Part shown: positions 1-5,758 of the stretch, piece after piece
Position numbering within the stretch: position 1 is the first letter of the stretch
Layout of the letters: the number at the start of each line of letters is the position of its first letter
Assembly: GCA_036787815.1 (NCBI GenBank)
Contig: DAIQOP010000140.1
Coordinates: forward strand, 1 to 9,944
Origin: DATBAK01 sp036787815
GTDB taxonomy: Bacteria; Actinomycetota; Acidimicrobiia; IMCC26256; PALSA-610
DNA: 9,944 nt
Direction: 5' to 3'
Program-made: the position numbers and the translations under genes
Notes under the pieces: model-generated
Database searches by the model: none
Told to the model about the DNA's origin: nothing
The model's input: the letters and a program-made list of their open reading frames with translations, nothing else

Positions 1-49
1 AAACGCTACGACCACGCACCCAAACGGAAGCGCCTTCTTCAACACCCTC

Positions 50-1332
50 CTAGTGACCGGCCGGTCGATGACGGTGGAGTGGAGTGACGCGCCCGACTCT
101 CTGTTGCCATGTGCGGTGGGTTCGCGTCTGCGTCGTTGTCGAGCCTGAGTTGTGCGCGGTGGTCTGGCGCCACGCCTCGCGCAGCTTGAGCGTCGGCCCC
201 GTGTGCAGGATGGCGCCGGCGTACACCCGACCGCCGAACAGTACGAGGCCGTAGATGGACGCGAGGGTGAGAGCGGCGGCGAGCACCGGCTCCCACCAGA
301 CGGTCGCCCCCATGGCGATGCGGTTGGGCATGGCGAGGGGCGCGGTACCCGGGAAGAACGAGACCAGCCGGGCCCACCCGCTGTCGGGGCTGCCGATGGC
401 GGCGAAGGAGGCGAAGTAGCCCGCGATCAGCACGACGGTCACCGGCCCGCGACGCTCTGCGCGTCCTCGGTGCGCGACGCGAGCGAACCGAGCGCGCCGA
501 AGACCATGGCGTAGAGGGCATAGCCGAGCACGAACCACACCACGACCCACGCGATCACCGCGCCGCGAACGGCAGGAACATCGATGGAATCGACGGTGCT
601 GGCGGCAACGAGCGCGACCAGCGCGGTCACACCGACCTGGGCCAGCCCGAGCAGTCCGATGCCCGCCACCTTGCCGGCAAGAAGGTTGCGGGCCGGGACG
701 CGCGCGAGCAGCACTTCGACGACGCGACTCGCCTTCTCCTCCACCACGCCGGTGAGCACGAGGCCACCGTAGGTGGTGATGCTGATGAAGAGCAGCACCG
801 TCATGACGAGCGCGGCCGTCTCGTCATCGGGACTGCGGCCGGCGACCGCGCCGAGCTCGAGGTTCTTGACGGGCACGGGGGCGACGAGCGCAAGCAGATG
901 GTCGGGATTGATGCCGGCTGCCACCGCGCGGTCGCGCACGGCGACCAGTTGGATGGCGCCGGTGACCACGGCCTGCAACTTCGCGTCGGCGCGGCGCCGC
1001 CACTCCAGGCGTCGAGCGTCGACCACGAGCACGTCGACCGCGCCCCGACGGACCGCGTCCTCGCCGGCCGCGAGGCTCTGGTACCGGTGGATGCGCGCCG
1101 CGTTGCCCAGCGCGGCGCTCTGGTCTTTGATCGTGCGCGGCAGATCGTTGGGGATGGAGCCGGTGAGGCCGATGTCCTTTGCTCCGCCACTCGTCGTGAA
1201 CAGCGAGGGCAGGACGATCACGCCGACCACGACGAGGATCATGACCACGATCGACGCGCGGAAGGCCCGTGATCGGCTGCGCTCGCGCATCTCGCGAACT
1301 GCGACGAGCCAGCTCTGCCGCGTGCCGTTCAT
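50..1332 (-). CDS. ABC-2 type exporter permease, NatB-like, with one internal frameshift
   Basis: Membrane component of an ABC exporter of the NatB type (ABC-2 permease family), working with the ATPase encoded just upstream. The ATG at 1332 overlaps the ATPase stop as ATGA. The first 295 residues give an N-terminal membrane segment (about 28-45), a long extracytoplasmic loop (about 50-170), and further segments at about 173-196, 222-245 and 257-283. The motif VVEEKASRVVEVLLA (197-211) is the conserved cytoplasmic stretch of this family. The frame then closes at TGA 439-441. The minus-strand frame one base back continues the protein (PVTVVLIAGYFASF, then a further membrane segment and the family-type ending GGRVYAGAILHTG) to the TAG at 50. 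Joined, it is about 427 aa, normal for the family. Truncated at 297 aa it would lose its last membrane segments. The final 38 residues, rich in Thr, His and Arg, are unusual. Substrate unknown; sodium export is known for NatAB but is not shown here. Confidence 0.85.
439..450 (-). other. apparent -1 frameshift in the permease gene
   Basis: On the minus strand the permease frame reads GTC GCG GGC CGG TGA and stops at 439-441. The homologous continuation is in the frame that reads GCG GGG CCG GTG ACC. The join needs one extra G in the GGG run at 446-448 (or one base read twice). No XXXYYYZ slippery heptamer is present. A missing base from sequencing or assembly, or a real inactivating deletion, is more likely than programmed shifting. 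Confidence 0.7.
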
Positions 1333-2217
1333 GCCGCCACCGCCTGGCGGAACAGGTCCGACAGTGTCGGGGGCTGATAGGTGAACGATGTGACGTCGGT
1401 CGTGTCGTGGATCGCCGCGAGCACCGCGGCGAGGTCTGTGCCGCGCTCCACGCGGAGCCGGGCCCGACCGTCCTTCGCCTCGACGACCTCCGTGGAGGCG
1501 ACCGTCGACCAGTCAGGCGCGGCACCCGCGGTACCGGATGTCGACGAACCGTTGCGGCACGGCGGCCTGCAGGTCTCCGAGCTCACCGGCGAGCACGATG
1601 CGACCGTGGTCGATGATGACGACGTCTTCGCACAGGTCTTCCACGAGGTCGAGCTGATGACTCGAGAACAGCACGGCCGCGCCCGCGGCGGCGAGCTCGG
1701 TGAGCATCTCGGCCATGGCGGCGATGGCGATCGGGTCGAGACCGGAGAACGGCTCGTCGAGCACGAGGAGCTCCGGGTCGTTCACGAGGGCGGCGATCAG
1801 CTGGACACGCTGTTGGTTGCCGTGCGACAGCGCGTCGAGACGATCGTTCGCGCGGTCGGCGAGGCCGAGCCTTTCGAGCCAGCCGTCGACACTGCGGGTG
1901 ACGTCTCTGCCGGTGCGCCCGCAGAGGCGACCGAGGTACACGAGCTGGTCGCGTACCCGCATGCGCGGGTAGAGACCCCGCTCCTCGGGCATGTATCCGA
2001 ACCGATCCCGATCCGCGGTTCCGATCGGTGACGCCTGCCACTCGACCGTGCCGGAGTCGAGCTCGACGAGCCCGAACACCGCACGCATGGCAGTCGTCTT
2101 GCCGGCTCCGTTCGGACCGAGGAAGCCCGTCAGCCGACCGGGTCGCGCGGTGAACGTGCAACCCTCGAGTGCCGCCAACGCACCGAACCGCTTGGTCGCT
2201 TCGGAGAATTGCAGCAC
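1329..2217 (-). CDS. ABC exporter ATP-binding protein, NatA-like, with one internal frameshift
   Basis: Cytoplasmic ATPase that powers the adjacent ABC-2 permease. Visible motifs: Walker A GPNGAGKT (34-41), signature LSHGNQQR (130-137, a variant of LSGGQ common in NatA-type exporters), Walker B LLVLDEP (150-156) with the catalytic Glu, D-loop SGLD, and switch His in SSHQ (185-188). The GTG at 2217 is chosen because GGAGG lies 6 nt upstream and the conserved N-terminus (LQFSEATKRFG) begins there. The ATPase core is intact, but the frame closes at TGA 1513-1515 after residue 234. The expected C-terminal domain (AAPDWSTV through FRQAVAA) continues in another frame to the TGA at 1329. Dropping one G restores a protein of about 295 aa, the usual size. 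The substrate cannot be read from the sequence; lipid, drug or ion export are all possible for this family. Confidence 0.9.
1513..1530 (-). other. apparent +1 frameshift in the ATPase gene
   Basis: On the minus strand the ATPase frame reads CGC GGG TGC CGC GCC TGA. Skipping one G of the GGG run (1525-1527) gives CGC GGT GCC GCG CCT GAC, which leads into the C-terminal domain and the ATGA junction with the permease gene. The simplest explanation is one surplus G in the consensus. A real frameshift mutation cannot be excluded. Confidence 0.7.
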
Positions 2218-2223
2218 GACGCA

Positions 2224-2228
2224 CCTCC
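2224..2228 (-). promoter_or_regulatory. Shine-Dalgarno of the ABC ATPase gene
   Basis: GGAGG on the minus strand sits 6 nt before the GTG at 2217. It decides that start over upstream codons of the same open frame, which would encode a sequence unlike any ABC ATPase N-terminus. Confidence 0.75.
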
Positions 2229-2304
2229 ACCCCGAGCATCGCTCATCGCGCCCGGTGATCAGAAGGGCACAACGACCCGAACGGCCCGGAGCAACGGACC
2301 CGTC

Positions 2305-2319
2305 GGGACCTTTGGCCCT
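2305..2319 (+). promoter_or_regulatory. candidate DosR/DevR-type dormancy box
   Basis: GGGACCTTTGGCCCT lies in the spacer between the divergent ABC and stress genes. The known mycobacterial DosR/DevR consensus core is GGGACTWWAGTCCC; 11 of 14 positions agree here, including the GGGAC and CCC arms. The site centre (2312) is about 42 bp upstream of the transcription start expected from a weak -10-like GATGCT at 2342-2347, the usual spacing for this activator. A second, poorer match at 2274-2287 agrees at only 8 of 14 positions. Seen: the sequence and spacing. Inferred: binding by a DosR-like regulator, whose gene is not in the window. Confidence 0.45.
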
Positions 2320-2341
2320 GCTGACGGTCGCCCCGGCTTGC

Positions 2342-2368
2342 GATGCTGGTTGCAGACGTCGGAAGGAG
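2342..2368 (+). promoter_or_regulatory. candidate weak -10 and strong ribosome binding site of the Cys-rich gene
   Basis: GATGCT (2342-2347) is a poor -10 of the kind expected at an activator-dependent promoter. GGAAGGAG (2361-2368) is a strong Shine-Dalgarno 8 nt before the ATG at 2377. The ribosome binding site is convincing and supports the small gene; the -10 is tentative. Confidence 0.5.
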
Positions 2369-2376
2369 TCCTGCCG

Positions 2377-2538
2377 ATGAAGAAGCTCGTCATTGGCGCC
2401 GTGATCGCGGCGGTCGTGGTGCTGCTCGTCCGTACGGTGTGCAAGCCGGGACGCGGGATGTGCGCGCGTTGTGGCTGCTCGCCCGCGAAGTGCGGGTGCG
2501 CGGACTCGGCGCAAACCGATGTCCGCGAGGCCGTCTGA
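2377..2538 (+). CDS. 53-aa cysteine-rich single-pass membrane microprotein
   Basis: I do not recognise a named family. The predicted product has a Lys-Lys start, one hydrophobic segment (about residues 4-18), then a short hydrophilic tail with six cysteines: C22, C29, C32, C34, C39 and C41, arranged CxxCxC then CxC, in the stretch CKPGRGMCARCGCSPAKCGC. The packing resembles metallothioneins or small zinc-binding knuckles, so metal or redox binding at the membrane face is a reasonable inference. The positive charge after the helix (R19, K23, R26) suggests that the tail is cytoplasmic. The start is supported by GGAAGGAG 8 nt upstream. It is the first plus-strand gene after the divergent promoter region with a DosR-like box, and the universal stress protein gene follows 91 bp later. 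A chance reading frame is unlikely given the ribosome binding site and the membrane/Cys pattern. Confidence 0.7.
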   Translation: MKKLVIGAVIAAVVVLLVRTVCKPGRGMCARCGCSPAKCGCADSAQTDVREAV

Positions 2539-2576
2539 GCCCGAGCCGAGACGCGCGGGTGCGGCCGCGAGGGCGT

Positions 2577-2613
2577 GCCGCCGGCGGGCCCGGTTGCGCC
2601 GGGCTCCGGCGGC
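2577..2613 (+). terminator. strong GC-rich hairpin between the Cys-rich gene and uspA
   Basis: GCCGCCGG (2577-2584) pairs perfectly with CCGGCGGC (2606-2613). Inside it GCCCGG (2588-2593) pairs with CCGGGC (2599-2604) around a 5-nt loop. Fourteen GC-rich pairs with a small internal bulge should fold stably in RNA. No T-run follows, so it is either an actinobacterial-style terminator lacking the U-tract, a processing or attenuation hairpin, or a cis-element. It ends 16 nt before the uspA start. Confidence 0.5.
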
Positions 2614-2629
2614 CAGCACAATCCCGGCC
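2594..2629 (+). promoter_or_regulatory. candidate leaderless-type promoter of the universal stress gene
   Basis: TTGCGC (2594-2599), a 17-bp spacer, then CACAAT (2617-2622) with 7 nt to the A of the ATG at 2630. This geometry would place the transcription start on the start codon, the leaderless arrangement common in actinobacteria. It would also explain why no Shine-Dalgarno precedes this ATG. The -35 match is modest, so this is a candidate only. Confidence 0.4.
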
Positions 2630-3157
2630 ATGTACAACGCGATCGTCGTCGGCACCGACGGGTCAGGCACCGCGAGCATCGCGGTGGAAGAGGCGACGAA
2701 GCTCGCCGCGTTGACCGGTTCGACGCTGCACGTCGTGCACGCGACACACCGGCGGTCGCCGGGCGTCATCGCGTTCGCGGCCTCCGGAGGGATGTCGGAG
2801 CTCGAGGCCAAGGAGAAGAACAAGGAGATCGTCGCCGAGAGCCACCGGATCTGCGAGACCGCGTCGGCGCTCGCGCGAGGCCTCGGCGTGCCCGTCCAGA
2901 CCCACGCGGCCGCGGGAGAAGCGGCCGACGCGCTCGTCGCCGTGGCCGTCGAGGTTGGTGCCGATCTCGTCGTCGTCGGGAACCGAGGTATGAGTGGCCC
3001 CCGACGGTTCGTGCTCGGGAGCGTGCCGAACACCGTGTCGCACCACTGCCCGTGCAGCCTGCTCATCGTCGACACGACGTCGGATCACGATCACGATCAC
3101 GACAACGACGACCACGCTGCCGTGGCCGACGCGGCACCTGCTGCGGTGGAGGGCTAG
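2630..3157 (+). CDS. universal stress protein (UspA family, ATP-binding type) with His/Asp tail
   Basis: Cytoplasmic single-domain universal stress protein of 175 aa. The N-terminus MYNAIVVGTDGS carries the first strand and the conserved Asp (D10). The nucleotide-binding motif G-x2-G-x9-G-S is present as GNRGMSGPRRFVLGS (117-131), which places it in the ATP-binding group (MJ0577-like), followed by the last strand CSLLIVD. Family members bind ATP and act in stress or dormancy responses. The ATG at 2630 is chosen because it gives the canonical family start; no Shine-Dalgarno is visible. After the domain, residues 150-175 form an extra tail with DHDHDHDNDDH at 152-162, a plausible binding site for Zn, Ni or Cu that is not part of the family fold. 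Its stop lies 5 nt before the lectin gene, whose ribosome binding site lies in its last codons. Confidence 0.93.
   Translation: MYNAIVVGTDGSGTASIAVEEATKLAALTGSTLHVVHATHRRSPGVIAFAASGGMSELEAKEKNKEIVAESHRICETASALARGLGVPVQTHAAAGEAADALVAVAVEVGADLVVVGNRGMSGPRRFVLGSVPNTVSHHCPCSLLIVDTTSDHDHDHDNDDHAAVADAAPAAVEG
3083..3100 (+). repeat. three tandem GATCAC units in the stress-protein tail
   Basis: GATCAC occurs three times in a row, each coding Asp-His, followed by a degenerate continuation (GACAACGACGACCAC). The 6-bp period keeps the frame, so copy-number change would lengthen or shorten the His/Asp tail by two residues. Confidence 0.8.
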
Positions 3158-3162
3158 CGCCG

Positions 3163-3675
3163 ATGTCGAGACGACGGGCATTGATCGCAGGCGCGCTCCT
3201 CGGCGCCGGGCTCCTGAGTGCTGCCGCGATCTCGTACGGAGTGAGCGCGGCGAGCACACGGGCGTCGTCGGTCACCGGCGCGGGAAATTTGCAGATCAAG
3301 TCGATGTTGGATACGAGCTTCTGTGTCGACGTCGACGAGTCGGGCCCGCAACCGGCGGTGATCCTGTCGCAGTGCACCGCGGTTGCGAGCCAACGATTCA
3401 CGCTGAGCAACGGCGCCGACGGGCTCAACCTCTTTCTCGATTCGCGGGGTCGCTGCCTCAGCCAGGGTCCGAAGCTGTCGGCGGGCTTCTACGCGATCTC
3501 CGTGAAGCCCTGCACGTACCGCAGCAGGGAGCGATGGTCGTTTTCCCCGCTCGGGGCGTTCACCGTGGGAGTCGCGCAGCGCTGCGCGACGGTCTCCCGG
3601 GCGGCCGCGAACGTCGCCGTGAACCTCGTGCCGTGCCAGGGCACCAACAGCCAACTCTGGAAGCTCGCGCAATAG
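3163..3675 (+). CDS. secreted beta-trefoil (ricin-type lectin-like) protein
   Basis: 170-aa predicted exported protein. Residues 1-30 are a signal peptide: SRRR, then a hydrophobic core (ALIAGALLGAGLLSAAA), with likely cleavage near VSAAS. The mature part has three repeats typical of the ricin B/CBM13 beta-trefoil, each with a Cys pair and a Q-x-W-like end: C54/C71 with QRF (77-79), C98/C117 with ERW (123-125), and C141/C158 with QLW (164-166). Such domains bind sugars of polysaccharides or glycoproteins outside the cell. No catalytic domain is attached, so it may be a free lectin or may have lost binding in some repeats. The ATG at 3163 has GGAGGG at 3148-3153. It lies 5 nt after the stress protein and 1 nt before the next gene, implying one transcript. 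A sugar-binding role next to a sulfatase fits glycan handling. Confidence 0.8.
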   Translation: MSRRRALIAGALLGAGLLSAAAISYGVSAASTRASSVTGAGNLQIKSMLDTSFCVDVDESGPQPAVILSQCTAVASQRFTLSNGADGLNLFLDSRGRCLSQGPKLSAGFYAISVKPCTYRSRERWSFSPLGAFTVGVAQRCATVSRAAANVAVNLVPCQGTNSQLWKLAQ

Positions 3676-3676
3676 C

Positions 3677-4144
3677 TTGAATCGGCTCGACGATGTCGGC
3701 GTGGCCGACGCATGGCGATGCTGGCTGTGTGACGAGCCGGTCGATCCCGAGATGTCGGTGAACGACGCGCGTGGCCCCAGCATCGACAGCCTCACGACGA
3801 AGTCGAAGGGCAAGCGCGCCGGATCCGTCGTCGGTACGCAGCGGCTCGCGCATCGCGGGTGCAACACGAAGAAGGGTGCGGTGGCCGCGGTCGTGCCGTG
3901 GCCGTCGTCACTGTTCGTGATCGATCCCGCCCCGATCCTCGAGAGCGTCGAACGGCTGGCCCGCAAAGGCGGCCGCGTGGTCGTGGCCCGGTGCCCGACG
4001 GTCGCGGACGGAGAGCACGCCGCGAGTTGGCTGGCCGACCGTGTGTCGAGGCTTGCTCCCGGCTTCGCGGTCACGACCGAGCTGGAACCCGGGGGAGGGC
4101 AGTTCCTCCTCGTCCTGCGCACCCCGGTCGCAGGTGTTCAATGA
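3677..4144 (+). CDS. HNH-nuclease-like zinc protein lacking catalytic residues, with extra C-terminal domain
   Basis: 155-aa protein starting at TTG 3677, one base after the lectin stop; a GTG at 3701 is an alternative start. Residues 12-67 resemble an HNH/treble-clef unit: CWLC (15-18) and HRGCN (59-63) supply the CxxC and HxxC zinc ligands, and the tail KKG matches HNH proteins. But where nucleases have Asp-His, this has D37-S38 (PSIDS), and the middle Asn is not obvious (GTQRL). So the fold may remain as a zinc or nucleic-acid-binding module without cleavage. Residues 78-150 form a separate alpha/beta region (FVIDPAPILESVERLARKGG onward) that I do not recognise. Its stop overlaps the sulfatase start (ATGA at 4141-4144), indicating translational coupling. 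The HNH relation is from motif reading only; a plain zinc-finger protein is the alternative. Confidence 0.7.
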   Translation: MNRLDDVGVADAWRCWLCDEPVDPEMSVNDARGPSIDSLTTKSKGKRAGSVVGTQRLAHRGCNTKKGAVAAVVPWPSSLFVIDPAPILESVERLARKGGRVVVARCPTVADGEHAASWLADRVSRLAPGFAVTTELEPGGGQFLLVLRTPVAGVQ

Positions 4145-5741
4145 CAGCGATGCGATCGCGGCGGCCGAACCGAGAGCACAACGACCGAGGGCGGCGGGTG
4201 ATCGGTTCCGCGCTGCTGGTGCTCGTCGTCACGATGACGAGCGCATGCTCGGGCTCGCATTCGAGCTCGACGACGATCGGGCGTTCGTCGAAGCCGAACG
4301 TCGTCTTCATCCTCACCGACGATCTCGATTTCGGCGAGATCGCCACGATGCCCAACCTGCGATCGATGTTGATCGACCAGGGTGTGTCGTTCTCGCACTA
4401 CTTCGTGTCGGTCTCGCTGTGCTGCCCTTCGCGATCGACGACATTGCGCGGCCAGTACTCGCACAACACCGGGGTCGAGACCAACGGTGGCGTGAACGGC
4501 GGGTTCGAGACCGCACACCGGCTCGGGATCGAGAGCTCGACGATCGGGTCCTGGTTGCAGGCCGACGGCTATCGAACCGCGCTCATCGGCAAGTACCTGA
4601 ACGGGTATCCCGACACGGTGAAGCCGACGTACGTGCCGCCGGGCTGGGACGAGTTCGACAGCGCGTCGTCGGGCAAGCCGTACTCGGAGTTCAACTACAC
4701 GCTCAACCAGAACGGCACGCTCGCGCACCACGGCGCGGCGGCCGCCGATTACGGCACCGACGTATACGTACGCAACACGCAGAACTTCATCACGCGTTCC
4801 GTTTCGGCCGGCAAGCCGTTCTTCGCCTACCTCGCGGTCTACGCACCCCACCAACCGGCCACGCCTGCGCCCCGAGACGCCGGGCTGTTCCCCAATGCAC
4901 GAGCACCACGCACGCCGGCGTACAACGAAGCAGACCTCACGGGGAAGCCGCAGTTCGTTCGGGACAAGCCGCTGATGAACGCGAGAGTGCAGAGCAGAGT
5001 CGACGCCGCGTACGGGCGTCGGATCCGATCGCTGCAGGCTGTCGACCGGGGTATCGGCGAGCTGATCGGCACCCTGCGCTCGACGGGCCAGCTCGCCAAC
5101 ACCTTCGTGGTGTTCACCTCCGACAACGGATTCCACCTCGGCCAGTTCCGCATGCCCTCCGGTAAGCAGACGGCGTACGACTTCGACATCCACGTGCCGC
5201 TCGTCGTACGGGGGCCCGGCATCCCGGCGGGCCGGTCCGCTGGGCAGCTCGTGGGCAACGTCGACCTGGCGCCGACCTTCGCGGCGATGGCCGGCGCGAC
5301 GGTGCCGAGCTTCGTCGACGGGCGTTCGTTCCTGCCATTGGCGCGGGACCCGACGTCGAGCGAAGCCTGGCGGGACGCGTACCTGATCGAGCACTCGATC
5401 CGCGAGCACCCCGCGCAGCAGGCGCTGCNNNNNNNNNNATGACGCTCGAGCCGGGAGACATCGATCAGACCGGTGTCACCGTTCCTGTGCGCGCGAGCGG
5501 GGCTGCGGCGAGCACCATCCCCGAGTATCACGCGGTGCGGTCTCTCCGGTACCTCTACGTCGAATACGCGACCGGCGAGCGAGAGCTCTACGACGTGGTC
5601 GCCGATCCGAACGAGCTGCACAACCTGATCCCGACCGCGAGCCCGACACTCGTGCACACGATGTCGGTCGAGCTCGCCGCGTTGCGGGACTGCAAGGCCG
5701 GGAGCTGTCGAACTGCGGAGGACCGGCCCGTACCTTCGTGA
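4141..5741 (+). CDS. lipoprotein sulfatase (N-acetylglucosamine-6-sulfatase-like), interrupted by assembly gap
   Basis: Type I sulfatase that hydrolyses sulfate esters, probably on sugars, at the outer face of the membrane. The N-terminus has a charged stretch, a hydrophobic core (22-35) and a lipobox-like MTSAC with C36 as the lipid site. The sulfatase domain starts at KPNVVFILTDD (metal Asp60, Asp61). The signature CCPSRSTTLRG (94-104) fits C-x-P-S-R, so C94 should become formylglycine. GKYLNGY (150-156), APHQP (235-239) and SDNGFHLGQ (327-335) supply further active-site residues; GKYLNGY and the neighbouring VPPGWDEF resemble glucosamine-6-sulfatases. Ten Ns at 5429-5438 split the gene. 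After them the C-terminal part (YLYVEYATGERELYDVVADPNELHNL) resumes in another frame to TGA 5739. No formylglycine-generating enzyme is nearby. Function on a given glycan is unproven. Confidence 0.88.
5429..5438. other. assembly gap of 10 Ns inside the sulfatase gene
   Basis: The sulfatase frame before the gap begins codons at positions equal to 1 modulo 3 and after it at 0 modulo 3. If nothing else is wrong, the number of missing bases is 2 modulo 3, so it cannot be exactly 10. The Ns are a placeholder of unknown length. Codons just before (AQQAL) and after (MTLEPGDID) are not proven to adjoin. Confidence 0.97.
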
Positions 5742-5758
5742 ACCGCTCGGTCAGGTAC
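5730..5758. repeat. inverted repeat spanning the convergent stop codons
   Basis: GTACCT (5730-5735) and AGGTAC (5753-5758) form a perfect 6-bp stem with a 17-nt loop that contains the sulfatase stop (5739-5741) and the oxidoreductase stop (5751-5753). It could weakly end both convergent transcripts. No T-run is present on either strand, so the terminator role is doubtful. Confidence 0.3.

Noticed and set aside
10..49. A terminator after the permease gene
   Set aside because: Only a 4-bp stem (GAAG/CTTC) without a clear T-run is visible in the short stretch available.
439..450. Programmed -1 ribosomal frameshifting in the permease gene
   Set aside because: No slippery heptamer of the XXXYYYZ type is at the junction, and the partner gene has an error of the opposite sign, so sequence error or mutation is simpler.
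1381..2031. A 216-residue plus-strand frame opposite the ABC ATPase
   Set aside because: It is a shadow of the ATPase, whose Walker A, signature and Walker B motifs are all on the minus strand.
2274..2287. Second DosR-like box upstream of the first
   Set aside because: It agrees with the core at only 8 of 14 positions and lacks the GGGAC arm; too weak to annotate.
2471..2629. Upstream extension of the universal stress protein in its open frame
   Set aside because: The extra 53 residues would overlap the Cys-rich gene, are Arg/Ala-rich, and do not resemble the family N-terminus, which starts at the ATG at 2630.
4138..5409. A 423-residue open frame antisense to the sulfatase
   Set aside because: It is Arg- and Val-rich without motifs. 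The plus strand carries complete sulfatase signatures over the same bases.
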